Below are positions 46,794 to 58,332 of a stretch of DNA of 64,000 nucleotides, in pieces (the stretch's first letter is position 1; each line of letters begins with the position of its first letter). Below the pieces are notes generated by a model. It ran no database searches. It was not told the DNA's origin and saw only the letters and a program-made list of their open reading frames with translations. This DNA is from Anaeromyces robustus (Eukaryota > Neocallimastigomycota > Neocallimastigomycetes > Neocallimastigales > Neocallimastigaceae): assembly GCA_002104895.1 (NCBI GenBank), contig MCFG01000256.1, positions 1-64,000 of the forward strand, in the 5' to 3' direction. The translations under genes were made by a program, and so were the position numbers.

Positions 46794-48329
46794 ATGAATA
46801 ATTTAACATTATTTATTTTAGGATTGGTATTAATATATATACCAGCATGTTTATCAAATAATAGTAACCCTGGAGGTGTACTATGTTTTTCTCAAGCACT
46901 TAATCCATCTTATCCATGTTGTAAAGGTAATAAAGTTGTCTACTCTGATAAAAGTGGGGATTGGGGTGTTGAAAATGGTCAATGGTGTGGTATTGGTAAT
47001 GGTACTACAGAATTTTGTTTTTCTATCGCCTTGGGATATCCATGTTGTAAAAAATGTGATGTATTATACGTTGATGAAGATGGTCAATGGGGTGTAGAAG
47101 ATAATAAGTGGTGTGGTATAAAGGATAATTGTGAAAGTATAGTAAAGGAAGAAGATTCTATAAATAATAATAGCACAGATATTTCTAGTAATAATGATTT
47201 TGAATTTGCATTCTTAAAAATAGAAAATAAAAAGAAAAATATGTTATATAGTCCATTATCTATTGAATATGCTTTAAAAATGTTACAAGAAGGAGCAAAT
47301 AATAATACATTTGACGAAATTAATAAAGTCGTAAAAGGTATAGAGCTTCCTAAATACTCAAGAATTGATAAAATTTTATCATTAGCAAATGGATTATTTA
47401 TAAGAGATATATATTATAAAGATATAAAAACAGAATATATAAATACGTTAAAAGAAAAATATGACGCAGAAGTAATAAAAGATGAATTTAGAAATGCTAA
47501 TAATGTTAATCAATGGATTAAAGATAAAACTTTAGAAATCATTAAAAATATGCTTAGTGATAATATAGTTCAAGATCCAAGTATTGCAATGCTTTTAGTA
47601 AATGCACTTGCAATAGATATGGAATGGGGTTACAGATTCGATTGTAAAGATACTCATGGTGAAATATTTTATAAGAATAATGGTGAAGAAATGCTAGCAA
47701 CAATGATGGTTAATAAAGAAGTATCTTCCGATTGCATAGCATATTATAAAGATGACGACTTAACAGTTATTACAATGGATTTAAAAAAATATGAAGGAAT
47801 ACAATTTGAATTTATGGCCATTATGCCAAAGGATAACTTGAGTGGTTATGTTGAAAATGTAACAAAAGAACAAATAAATGAAATAGATAAAAAACTTAAA
47901 TTATCATCGGATTCATCAGATGGAGTTAATGTAAAAATACCAAAATTCAAATTTGATTATAATTTAAATTTAAAAAGTAACTTAATGAATTTAGGTATTA
48001 AAGATGTTTTTGATAAAAATAGAGCAGACCTTACAAAAATAGCAGAAAACCCAACCAATAATTTTTTTATTGCAGATGCACTTCATAAAGCAGATATTGA
48101 ATTTACCGAAAAGGGAGTAAAAGCTGCAGCAGTAACAATTATGACGGGAGGTTGGGTTGGAATGGTGGCAATCATAAAAAATCCAATTAACATAATAATC
48201 AATAAACCATTTATGTTCATTATAAGAGATAAAAATACAAAAGATGTATGGTTTACAGGAACAGTTTATGAACCAAATTTATGGGAAAATGATAAAGAAG
48301 ATTATTATAGTTTTAGTGGTGGTTGGTAA
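46794..48329 (+). CDS. secreted serpin with two N-terminal fungal dockerins (celpin type)
   Basis: A 511-residue serine (or cysteine) protease inhibitor that can dock onto the fungal cellulosome. Residues 1-20 are a signal peptide (hydrophobic 5-19, ending PACLS). Two fungal dockerin (CBM10-like) modules follow, residues 29-67 ([20 protein letters not shown], then [11 protein letters not shown]) and 74-113 ([19 protein letters not shown], then [11 protein letters not shown]), each with the usual Cys pattern. An Asn/Ser linker (115-135) leads to the serpin fold at about 136-495: [42 protein letters not shown], and the shutter end [19 protein letters not shown]. The reactive loop begins [10 protein letters not shown] (439-448), a small-residue hinge of inhibitory type; counting 17 residues from Glu439 puts P1 near Val455 and P1' near Gly456. 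Serpins with dockerins (celpin) were first reported from Piromyces and are thought to shield cellulosomes from rumen proteases. No intron. The start follows an A-rich leader (gaaaaaATG). Confidence 0.93.
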   Translation: MNNLTLFILGLVLIYIPACLSNNSNPGGVLCFSQALNPSYPCCKGNKVVYSDKSGDWGVENGQWCGIGNGTTEFCFSIALGYPCCKKCDVLYVDEDGQWGVEDNKWCGIKDNCESIVKEEDSINNNSTDISSNNDFEFAFLKIENKKKNMLYSPLSIEYALKMLQEGANNNTFDEINKVVKGIELPKYSRIDKILSLANGLFIRDIYYKDIKTEYINTLKEKYDAEVIKDEFRNANNVNQWIKDKTLEIIKNMLSDNIVQDPSIAMLLVNALAIDMEWGYRFDCKDTHGEIFYKNNGEEMLATMMVNKEVSSDCIAYYKDDDLTVITMDLKKYEGIQFEFMAIMPKDNLSGYVENVTKEQINEIDKKLKLSSDSSDGVNVKIPKFKFDYNLNLKSNLMNLGIKDVFDKNRADLTKIAENPTNNFFIADALHKADIEFTEKGVKAAAVTIMTGGWVGMVAIIKNPINIIINKPFMFIIRDKNTKDVWFTGTVYEPNLWENDKEDYYSFSGGW

Positions 48330-50029
<1,700 letters not shown>

Positions 50030-50395
50030 ATTTAATAATATTTAATAATACTAGTATCTTAAAACTATTTAATAAAAATATTTAATAATCATTGTTTAAT
50101 AAAGTAAAAATGTTACTAAAACTATTTAAAATTATTTAGTAAAATATTTAATAATCATTGTTTAATAAAGTAAAAATGTTACTAAAACTATTTAAAACTA
50201 TTTAGTAAAATATTTATTAATCATTGGTTAATAAAGTAAAAATATTACTAAAACTATTTAATAAAAATATTTAATAATCATTGTTTAATAAAGTAAAAAT
50301 ATTACTAAAACTATTTAATAAAAATATTTAATAATCATTGTTTAATAAAGTAAAAATATTACTAAAACTATTTAATAAAAATGTTTAATAATCAA
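50030..50395. repeat. minisatellite with 66- and 57-bp units, downstream of an ankyrin gene
   Basis: The core ttaataatcattgtttaata followed by aagtaaaaatattactaaaac recurs with the catt landmark at 50090, 50156, 50222, 50279 and 50336, and the truncated atc at 50393: spacings 66, 66, 57, 57, 57. The longer units carry an extra 9 bp (ctatttagt type), showing two rounds of expansion. Confidence 0.9.
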
Positions 50396-50479
50396 AAAAT
50401 TATAAAAAGCTTATATTATTACTTTATTAAACAATAAATTATTTTAAAAATAATTTTTATTACTATATTAATATAAATT

Positions 50480-52111
50480 TTATTTATTTAAATAATCTTT
50501 CATAGAATTTAATAAATTTTTAATTAATTTGCCAACTTCTGTATTTTCAAATACTCTTTGAATTAAATGAATATCATTTACATTGCAAAGATAATTTAAA
50601 AAAATATCGATTTTAACAATTTCATTTTTTTTATCTTTATTATATAATATATCTATTAAAGAAAGATTATTAACAATTAATGAAGTTTTATACCATTCAT
50701 TATTAAATTGTTCTGGTAGTAAAATATCAAAAATAGCTTCAAGAATATCATTTTTATAATTTTGAATTAAACCTTTCATTAATTTATCAGAATAATAAAA
50801 ACTCTCAATTACACCTTTTTTTAAATATAACATTTCCGTAATATATTTAATATTTGTATTATTTAATCGATTATTATTATATAAATAATCAAGAATAGTA
50901 TTGAATTGATTATTTATATCACTAAAGTTAAAATTAATATCAGCTCCTTTATATATTAGATAATCTGCTAGAAAAAATTTATTTTTTGAAATAGCAAAAA
51001 TCACAGGTGTGACAGGATCTTTTTTAATATAATATGGAACAATATAATTGAAATTTTTATATTCAACAATTGTAATAATATCTATAATAATTTCACAAGG
51101 AAAATTTCGATGAATTAAAAAAGATAATATATCAAAGTTAAATAAATGTAAATCTTTTAAAAAAAACTTATGATCATATAGATATTTTTTTAACGTTTCA
51201 AATTTTTTTTTATCAATAAAATTTTCGATACTTGTTATTCTTTTATTAGCATATTTATTAATTTCATTGGTTATAAAATTTCTATCAAAAGGAATTTTTA
51301 ACTCATTCTTGAAAACTTTAAAAAAAAAGGAATATCTTCTTTCTCCTATTTTGGTTGGAACATCAGTATAATAAATATAACCAATTAAATGACTTAAATT
51401 TTCCTTAAGGTTATTATGATCTTCATATTGAAAAATATATTCAACTTCTTTATATTTTTTTTCATAAAGAGCTCTGTAATACCATTCACATGGAATATCT
51501 ATTTTTTGTTTTTCTTTAACAATCATTCTGTTAAATTCAATAGTACTTATTGGATAATTTTTTTGGTAAAGAGATAATAAGTTTATAATAAATTTATTAT
51601 TGAAAATGAAATGTTCCAAAAGAACTTTTATTAAATCAAAATCCAAATTATTTATAAATCTTTTATTTTTAATATTTTCTATATTAAATCCATGATGTAA
51701 TATAAATTTTAAGATTTTTCTATTTAATAAATCCCGTTGATATAAATGAAATATTATATCGTATCCGTCAATATCCATATTAATATCACCTCCGTTTTCT
51801 AAAATTAATTCTGCTAAATCATAATTTAATTTTATTAATGACAGAAAAAGAGGAGAAACATTATTATCATATATATAAGAGATATAGTTTAATGAATGAT
51901 AACCTCCTTTTTCATATATAAACTTAAACATTTCAGATGACAGATTTTTGTCAATAACAAAAAGTAATAAATCAACTTGATTATTTATATTAATTTTTTC
52001 TAACGATATATTATTTATAGAAATATAATTATTTAAGCCTGTAATATTATTTTGTCTTATTAATTTTAATACAACTTCTTTTTGTTGTTTCAATAAATCA
52101 TTGTATTCCAT
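50480..52111 (-). CDS. divergent ankyrin-repeat protein, 543 aa, family founder copy
   Basis: An intracellular protein with degenerate ankyrin-like repeats, rich in Asn, Ile, Lys and Phe; probably a protein-binding scaffold of unknown partner. Recognisable parts: residues 20-40 (NNITGLNNYISINN), 45-80, 84-115 (SPLFLSLIKLNYDLAELILE, then NGGDIN), 130-175 (HHGFNI, DFDLIKVLLEHFIF), a middle segment with EWYYRALYEKKYKEVEYIF (209-227), 275-345 and a classical repeat at 366-394 (TPVIFAISKNKFFLADYLIY, KGADINF). It ends with a helical tail. No signal peptide or membrane helix. Two shorter paralogues lie at 55262 and 57042 in the opposite orientation. A motif shared by all three lies about 226 bp upstream. 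Start chosen at the first ATG (MEYNDLLKQQ). Possibly one of a gut-fungal ankyrin family; no function can be inferred. Confidence 0.8.
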   Translation of the reverse strand: MEYNDLLKQQKEVVLKLIRQNNITGLNNYISINNISLEKININNQVDLLLFVIDKNLSSEMFKFIYEKGGYHSLNYISYIYDNNVSPLFLSLIKLNYDLAELILENGGDINMDIDGYDIIFHLYQRDLLNRKILKFILHHGFNIENIKNKRFINNLDFDLIKVLLEHFIFNNKFIINLLSLYQKNYPISTIEFNRMIVKEKQKIDIPCEWYYRALYEKKYKEVEYIFQYEDHNNLKENLSHLIGYIYYTDVPTKIGERRYSFFFKVFKNELKIPFDRNFITNEINKYANKRITSIENFIDKKKFETLKKYLYDHKFFLKDLHLFNFDILSFLIHRNFPCEIIIDIITIVEYKNFNYIVPYYIKKDPVTPVIFAISKNKFFLADYLIYKGADINFNFSDINNQFNTILDYLYNNNRLNNTNIKYITEMLYLKKGVIESFYYSDKLMKGLIQNYKNDILEAIFDILLPEQFNNEWYKTSLIVNNLSLIDILYNKDKKNEIVKIDIFLNYLCNVNDIHLIQRVFENTEVGKLIKNLLNSMKDYLNK

Positions 52112-53486
52112 TTTTTTTTATTTATTACTTTTCAATATTTTTTTTTTTATGTAATTAATAAACTTTTTATTTTAATATATATTTTAAAATATTGCTTTTT
52201 TACCTTTTATTTAGTAATTATAAATAAATAAAAAGAAAAGAAAAAAAATATATAAACAATAAAAAAATAACAAATATATAAATAAAAGATAATAAATATA
52301 TAAATAAGAATAAATAAATAAATAAACAAATAAATAAAAGCCATAATAAATACTTTAAAATGATTCGTTGATTTTTTTTAATTTATTAAATTTTTTTAAT
52401 TAAAAAATTTTTATAGAATAACTTTATTAAAAAAAATAGATAAAAAATGATAAAAAGAAAAATGATAAAAATAAAAACGTAATATTAAAATGTAATTTTA
52501 ATAAAACAAAATATTTTTTATTTACAATTATATTTATTTTATTGAATATATAATAATTTCCAATTAAAATATTATTAACTTGATGAAAATATATTGATTA
52601 TTTTTTTATCATCAATTATTAATTATTTCAAAAAAAGGAAAAAAATAAAACTCTATACAAAAAAATAATTATTTTATTTATTTTTATTTTTAAAAAATAA
52701 AAATAATATATTTATATTATTTAATTAGGCACATTATTAATTAATAATAATCAAAAATTTCCTTTTTTTTTACAAAAATAATAAATATATAAAGTGTCAG
52801 AATATATTAAACTATAATTAATAAATATTTAATTAAATAAATAAACACGTAAATTTGAGTTATTATAATAATTATGAGAAATTATATTTAATTGTTATTA
52901 TAATAATTATTATATATTATATTTAATTGTTATTATAATAATTATTATATATTATATATTATATATTATATATTATAATTATTTTATCATCATTTTTAAT
53001 ATAAGCTAATATAAGTTTTTTTTTTATTATATAACAAATTTATTTAAACAATACTATTTCAATTATTTAATTAATTAATTTAAAAAAGTTATATGAAGAA
53101 AAATAAGTGATTCATTAAAAAAATTTTCATTGTTTTTAATATATTGTTTGTTATTTATTAATTATTTATTATCTATATAATTATGAAAAAACTTAACTAA
53201 TTAATGATTATAAACATTATTTATTATCGTTTATTGCTTATTACTTATAATTACAAATAATAACAATAATAAACTATATGATAAAGATATATTTTTTATG
53301 TATTTTATACTATTTATTATTATTTTTATTAGTTTATTATTATGTTTTATTTTTTAAATTTATTATTTGTTTTTACTAATTTATTATATTTTATATTTTA
53401 TTCTATATTTATTTATTTTTTGTTTATTTATTATTTATTATATATTATTGTATAAAATAAATATTTTTTAAAGTGTTGGAATATGA
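52112..53486. other. upstream spacer of the ankyrin gene, AT-rich
   Basis: Apart from the motif at 52337-52380, it holds A/T-rich DNA with (ATTATAATAATT)-type repeats near 52850-52980 and (TTTAT)-type repeats to 53460. At 53473 tgttggaatatg resembles an LTR start. No gene. Confidence 0.7.
52337..52380 (-). promoter_or_regulatory. shared upstream motif, copy 1
   Basis: On the minus strand, i.e. in the gene direction, the sequence contains caacgaatcattttaaagta followed by tttattatggcttt. It ends about 226 bp before the ATG of the 50480-52111 gene. Copies with the same orientation to their genes lie before the 55262 and 57042 genes. Its role is inferred from position and conservation only. Confidence 0.6.
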
Positions 53487-54499
53487 ATAAATAAATAAAT
53501 AAATAAATAAATAAATTTTTTTTCTTCAAAATTAAAATTTTTCATGTTTAAATTTTGAGATCAAATTTTTTTTAATTTAATTTTTTTCATTTTTTTGTAT
53601 TTTTTAAAATTTTTAATTTTCAATTTTTGAGATCAGTAAATTTTAAAAATTTTGCATTTTCAAATTTTGAGATCAGTAAATTTTAAAATTTTTAATAAAC
53701 AAAAAAAAAAAAATTTTTTTCACATAAATTTTTTATTAATGAAAAATTTAATTAAATGAATAATAAATTAATATTTAAATAAATTAATAAATGAATAAAT
53801 TAAATAAATTTTTAAAAATTTGTTCGTCCAGACCAATAAAATGGAAATAAATTAATGAATGAATTAAATAATTTATTAATAAATTAAATAATAAAATTAA
53901 ATGAATAAATTAAATAAATTTTTAAAGTTTTGTACTGAAAACTTTAATTTTTTAAAAAAGTAAATGAATAAAAAATGAATAAATAAATGGATATTTAAAT
54001 AAATTCAAATTTATTTAAATATTCATTTATTTTATTTTTTTCATTCATTTAATTTTAAAAAAAAAACACAAATTTTCAACACAAAATTTTTAAAATTTAT
54101 TTAATTTATTCATTTAATTTTATTATTTAATTTATTAATAAATTATTTAATTCATTCATTAATTTATTTCCATTTTATTGGTCTGGACGAACAAATTTTT
54201 AAAAATTTATTTAATTTATTCATTTATTAATTTATTTAAATATTAATTTATTATTCATTTAATTAAATTTTTCATTAATAAAAAATTTATGTGAAAAAAA
54301 TTTTTTTTTTTTTGTTTATTAAAAATTTTAAAATTTACTGATCTCAAAATTTGAAAATGCAAAATTTTTAAAATTTACTGATCTCAAAAATTGAAAATTA
54401 AAAATTTTAAAAAATACAAAAAAATGAAAAAAATTAAATTAAAAAAAATTTGATCTCAAAATTTAAACATGAAAAATTTTAATTTTGAAGAAAAAAAAT

Positions 54500-54529
<30 letters not shown>
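53487..54529. repeat. 1.04-kb near-perfect palindrome (foldback element)
   Basis: Two inverted arms meet at about 54006/54007. From the outside inwards each arm has an (AAAT)n run, cttcaaaattaaaatttttc, two tandem copies of gagatcagtaaattttaaa, a T/A-rich run, and ttgttcgtccagaccaataa with the opposite arm giving the exact complement. The outer roughly 430 bp of each arm match almost base for base; the inner roughly 90 bp have diverged. No coding sequence. It lies between two divergent ankyrin genes. A partial copy of one arm is at 59755-60056, so this is a repeated element family, probably a foldback or MITE-like DNA element. Confidence 0.92.
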
Positions 54530-54530
<1 letters not shown>

Positions 54531-55261
54531 TAAATACTAAAAAATAAATATGATAGTAAAAAAAAAAAAAATCAAATTAATAAATAATAAATACTAATAA
54601 ATTAATAAATAAAATATAGAATTTTAAACAATACCACATAAATTATTAGTAATAATAATAAAAATAATGAATAATTATAAATAATAAATAATAATAAAAA
54701 TAATGAATAATTATAAATAATAAATAATAATAAAAATAATGAATAATTATAGATAATAAATAATAATAAAAATTATGAATAATTATAGATAATAAATAAT
54801 AATAAAAATTATGAATAATTATAGATAATAAATAATAATAAAATAATAAATAATAATAATAATGAATAAAAACTAAAATAATAAATAATAATAAGAATGA
54901 ATAAAAAATAATAATTAATAAATATAATAATTAATAAATATAATAATTAATAAATATAATAATTAATAAATATAATAATTAATAAATACTAAAACAACAA
55001 ATAAAATAAAATAAATTAATAAATAAAAATATTAATTATTTTAATATTAAGAAAACTAATATATAATTTAATTAACGAATCATTTTTAAGTATGGCTTTT
55101 TAAAATTTAAATAAAATATTTTTTTTTTTCTTTTTAATTTTTTTCTTTTTATTTTTTTTTTTTTACTTATAAAAATAATAATTAAATATAATAATTAAAT
55201 ATTAAATTTAGAAAATAATATATAATATTAATATTTATATTATTTTAAACATTATTTAACA
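54530..55261. repeat. minisatellite and leader before the first rightward ankyrin paralogue
   Basis: Units of about 51 bp (aataataaaaataatgaata, attataaataataaat) repeat at 54640-54840 and (AATAATTAATAAATAT)n at 54905-54990. The shared motif sits at 55074-55102 and an A/T-rich leader follows. Confidence 0.85.
55074..55102 (+). promoter_or_regulatory. shared upstream motif, copy 2
   Basis: aacgaatcatttttaagtat followed by ggctttt, 160 bp before the ATG of the 55262 gene and in the same orientation relative to the gene as copies 1 and 3. The spacing is shorter than in copy 1 by the loss of a tatt-like stretch. Confidence 0.6.
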
Positions 55262-56425
55262 ATGAATAAAAACAACAAAATAATAAATATTAAATTATTT
55301 AGTAAACATAAAAGAATTGTTATTGGTTTAATTAAAAAAAATGATATAGAAAATCTTACACATTATATAATTAAAAACAATATAATATTAGAAAATTTTA
55401 ACATTAAAAATAAATTTGATTTATTAATTTATGGAATTATATTAAACGTTTCAATCAATATGTTTAATTTTATTTATAACCATTGCCATTATAAAACTAT
55501 AAATTATACACATTTAGTAAATAAAAATGAAAGTGTAACACCTCTTTTTTTAGCACTTTATTATTCAAATTATGATTTAGCTAAAAGTATTATAGAAAAA
55601 GGAGGTGATATTAATTACAGTAAAATAAAATACAATATTTTATATTTTTTAAAAATATATAAGGCTTTAGATAAACATAAATTAATTTTTATTCTATCTC
55701 ATGGTTTTAATATTAAATTTATTAATAAAAATCAATTAATATATAATTTTGAATTCAGTTTAATCAAAGCTATTTTAGAATTTTATATTTTTGATAATTA
55801 TTTTATATTACAATTATTAAGTATTAATAAAAATAAAACCCCTATGTCAAAAAAAGCACTTTATGACTTAATCCAAAAAGAAAAAGGTAAATTTGAAATA
55901 GAAGATTTGTATTACAATGCTTTAAATGAACAAAATTGTGAACAAATTGAATATATTTATAGTTATGAAGATACAAATAATCATAATAAAAATATACAAA
56001 GATTATTACAATATGCTGATAAAATTGATGCTTCTGATAATAATTATTTAAAATATAAAATTTTAAGTAAAATTGAAAAAAAGAAATTAAATATATTAAT
56101 GGAAAAAGAACATTTATATCAAGAATTCAATAATATTTATTATAAGAAATTAAAAGAAATTAAAAATTTTATAAAGAATAAAACATTTACTCAATTAATG
56201 ATTTTTTTTGAAGAAAACAAATTTATTTTTAAAGACTTAAGAATGGTTGATTACGATTTCATAACTTTTTCTATATTAAATAATATACCAATAAAATATA
56301 TTAAAGAAGTTCTTAAATATTGCCCATTATATATATTTAAGAAGAAATGGATTAAAATGACACTTAGTATCAATAATCAATCTCTTTTACGTATTTTATT
56401 AAAATCATTCAAAGATATAAAATAA
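55262..56425 (+). CDS. ankyrin-like protein, 387 aa, paralogue 2
   Basis: A shorter relative of the 543-residue protein. Shared blocks are NNIILENFNIKNKFDLLIYG (39-58), CHYKTINY (75-82), SVTPLFLALYYSNYDLAKSI (91-110) with IEKGGDINY, a HGFNI loop, EFSLIKAILEFYIFDN, and YYNALNEQNCEQIEYIYSY. The 3' part (MEKEHLYQEFNNIYYKKLKE, IFKDLRMVDYDFITFSI) matches the founder protein to about its residue 345. The protein then jumps directly to the founder's KWIKMTLSINNQSLLRILL block, so one classical ankyrin unit of roughly 120 residues is absent. No signal peptide or membrane helix. Start chosen at the only ATG ahead of the conserved region. Function unknown. Confidence 0.78.
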   Translation: MNKNNKIINIKLFSKHKRIVIGLIKKNDIENLTHYIIKNNIILENFNIKNKFDLLIYGIILNVSINMFNFIYNHCHYKTINYTHLVNKNESVTPLFLALYYSNYDLAKSIIEKGGDINYSKIKYNILYFLKIYKALDKHKLIFILSHGFNIKFINKNQLIYNFEFSLIKAILEFYIFDNYFILQLLSINKNKTPMSKKALYDLIQKEKGKFEIEDLYYNALNEQNCEQIEYIYSYEDTNNHNKNIQRLLQYADKIDASDNNYLKYKILSKIEKKKLNILMEKEHLYQEFNNIYYKKLKEIKNFIKNKTFTQLMIFFEENKFIFKDLRMVDYDFITFSILNNIPIKYIKEVLKYCPLYIFKKKWIKMTLSINNQSLLRILLKSFKDIK

Positions 56426-57041
56426 AAAAAATTATACTATAAATAAAAAAAATTAAAATAAACAGTATTGTTTATAATTAAATATTATAATATTTCTTTA
56501 AAAATATGTTTACTATATGTTATATAAATAAATAATAATAATTATAGTAAATAAATAAATAAATTTTTTGAAATTTATTCTTAAAATATATATTTATAAT
56601 AAATAAATAAATAAATAAATATTAAAAATATTCAATGAATGATTTTTCATTTATAACTTAATAACATTAATATATGTAAAATTTATAAGTTTTTAAATAT
56701 GAATTATATTTCTTACATTAATAAAAGTGTAATACAAATAAAATTTAAAAAATTTCTTATTTTTTATTAATTGTTTAATTATTTATTTATTAACTAATCA
56801 TATTTAATTATTTTATATGGCTTTGCAAACTAACTTAATTTTATTTAATTATTATTTATTTTTTTTTTTATTAACTTTTAATTTTTAATTTTTTTTTCTT
56901 TAAAAAATATTTTATAAAGTAAAGAAATAAATAAATAAAAAAGAAAAAAAAAAAGAAAAAATATTTAAATATTAGAAACATTAAAATACCATTAATAATT
57001 ATAATAATTGTAGCTTCTTTTGAAATATCAATAATAACAAT
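56426..57041. other. intergenic region between two ankyrin paralogues
   Basis: (AAAT)n arrays near 56545-56620, A/T-rich DNA, and the weaker third copy of the shared motif at 56791-56826. No other gene. Confidence 0.8.
56791..56826 (+). promoter_or_regulatory. shared upstream motif, copy 3 (weaker)
   Basis: taactaatcatatttaatta followed by ttttatatggctttg, 216 bp before the ATG of the 57042 gene. It keeps the AATCAT and ATGGCTTT blocks with the same order and similar spacing, but loses the CGA. Confidence 0.45.
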
Positions 57042-58205
57042 ATGAATAATAAAAATAATGATAAATTAGAAAATCATTTAATAATAAACCAAAATAGAAA
57101 GATAATTCTACAATTTTTGAGAAATAATGATATTAAAAAACTTCAAAATTTTATTATTAATAACAATATTAAATTAAAAAGTTTTAATGTTAAAAATAAG
57201 TTTGACTTCTTAATTTATGCAATTAGTAAAAACGTTTCTCCTAGTATGTTAAGTTTTTTATACAAAAAATGCCATTATAAAACTATTAATTATAAATTTG
57301 TATTAAACGAAAAAAATATTTTAACTCCACTTTTACTCGCCTTAATAAAATCAAAATATGTTTTAGCTAAAGAAATTATAAAAAATGGAGGAGATGTTAA
57401 TTACAAAATGGTGAATTGTAATATTTTATATTGTTTACTTAAATATAAATCTTTAAATAGTAAAAATGTTAAATTTGTATTAAATCATGGATTCAATATT
57501 AATTCAATTAATGATTATAATTTAATATCATATTTAACCACGGATACATTGCAATTAATTTTAAAGCATTATATTTTTGATAATACTTTTGTTTTAAATA
57601 TGTTATTTATTTATGTTAATAAACTGAAGTTTTCGGAAAAAGAACTTAATGATCTAATTTCTTCTGAAACAAATAAAATTGAAGTAACAGATGAATGGTA
57701 TCAAAATGCTTTGTTAGACAGTAAATATAATGATATTGAAGAGATTTATTATTATAAAGATATTAATTACAATAGATATGAATTAAAGCAATTACTTTCA
57801 TGTCTTGAAATGGAATATGCTTTTCTAAGAATTCCAGAACAATATAGGCTTTTAAAACAAGTTGAAACTCAGCAAATAAAAATTCCAATGACAAGAAAAT
57901 ATTTGAATAAACAATTTAATAAACTTTATAGATTATTATTTAGATTTTTAAATTATTTTATTGATTATAAAAAATTACATGGGTTAAGAGAATTTTTTAG
58001 AGAAAATGAATCTGTTTTTAGAGATATACGCTTTACTGAATATGATATGATAACTTACGCAATTAAACGTAATATTTCAAATCATTGTATAAATAGAATA
58101 CTTACTTATTTCCCAGTAAGTGAAATAAAAGATCAATGGAGAGAAATAGCCATTGAAAAAAAGAATCGTTCAGTTATAAAAATTATTCAGAAAACATTAA
58201 GATAG
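57042..58205 (+). CDS. ankyrin-like protein, 387 aa, paralogue 3
   Basis: Tandem duplicate of the 55262 gene: identical length and clear collinearity (NNDIKKLQNFIINNNIKL at 28-45; KCHYKTINYKF at 77-87; TPLLLALIKSKYVLAKEIIK at 95-114 with NGGDVNY; NHGFNINSINDYNL; EWYQNALLDSKYNDIEEIYY). It lacks the same internal ankyrin unit as its neighbour, so the deletion preceded this duplication. The C-terminus (YDMITYAIKRNISNHCINRI, IKDQWREIAIEKKNRSVIKI) is more basic. No intron, signal peptide or membrane helix. Residues of the ankyrin hairpins are only partly conserved, as in the other two, so binding surfaces may have diversified. Function unknown. Confidence 0.78.
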   Translation: MNNKNNDKLENHLIINQNRKIILQFLRNNDIKKLQNFIINNNIKLKSFNVKNKFDFLIYAISKNVSPSMLSFLYKKCHYKTINYKFVLNEKNILTPLLLALIKSKYVLAKEIIKNGGDVNYKMVNCNILYCLLKYKSLNSKNVKFVLNHGFNINSINDYNLISYLTTDTLQLILKHYIFDNTFVLNMLFIYVNKLKFSEKELNDLISSETNKIEVTDEWYQNALLDSKYNDIEEIYYYKDINYNRYELKQLLSCLEMEYAFLRIPEQYRLLKQVETQQIKIPMTRKYLNKQFNKLYRLLFRFLNYFIDYKKLHGLREFFRENESVFRDIRFTEYDMITYAIKRNISNHCINRILTYFPVSEIKDQWREIAIEKKNRSVIKIIQKTLR

Positions 58206-58299
58206 AAAAAAAAATTTTTAAAAAAAAAATTATTCTAATAATGTATTAATTAAACTAATATATTTTATTAAAATTTTATTAAAATATAAATAAATAAAT

Positions 58300-58332
<33 letters not shown>

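Noticed and set aside
46876-47097. 73-codon frame within the serpin gene
   Set aside because: Out-of-frame reading of the dockerin-coding region.
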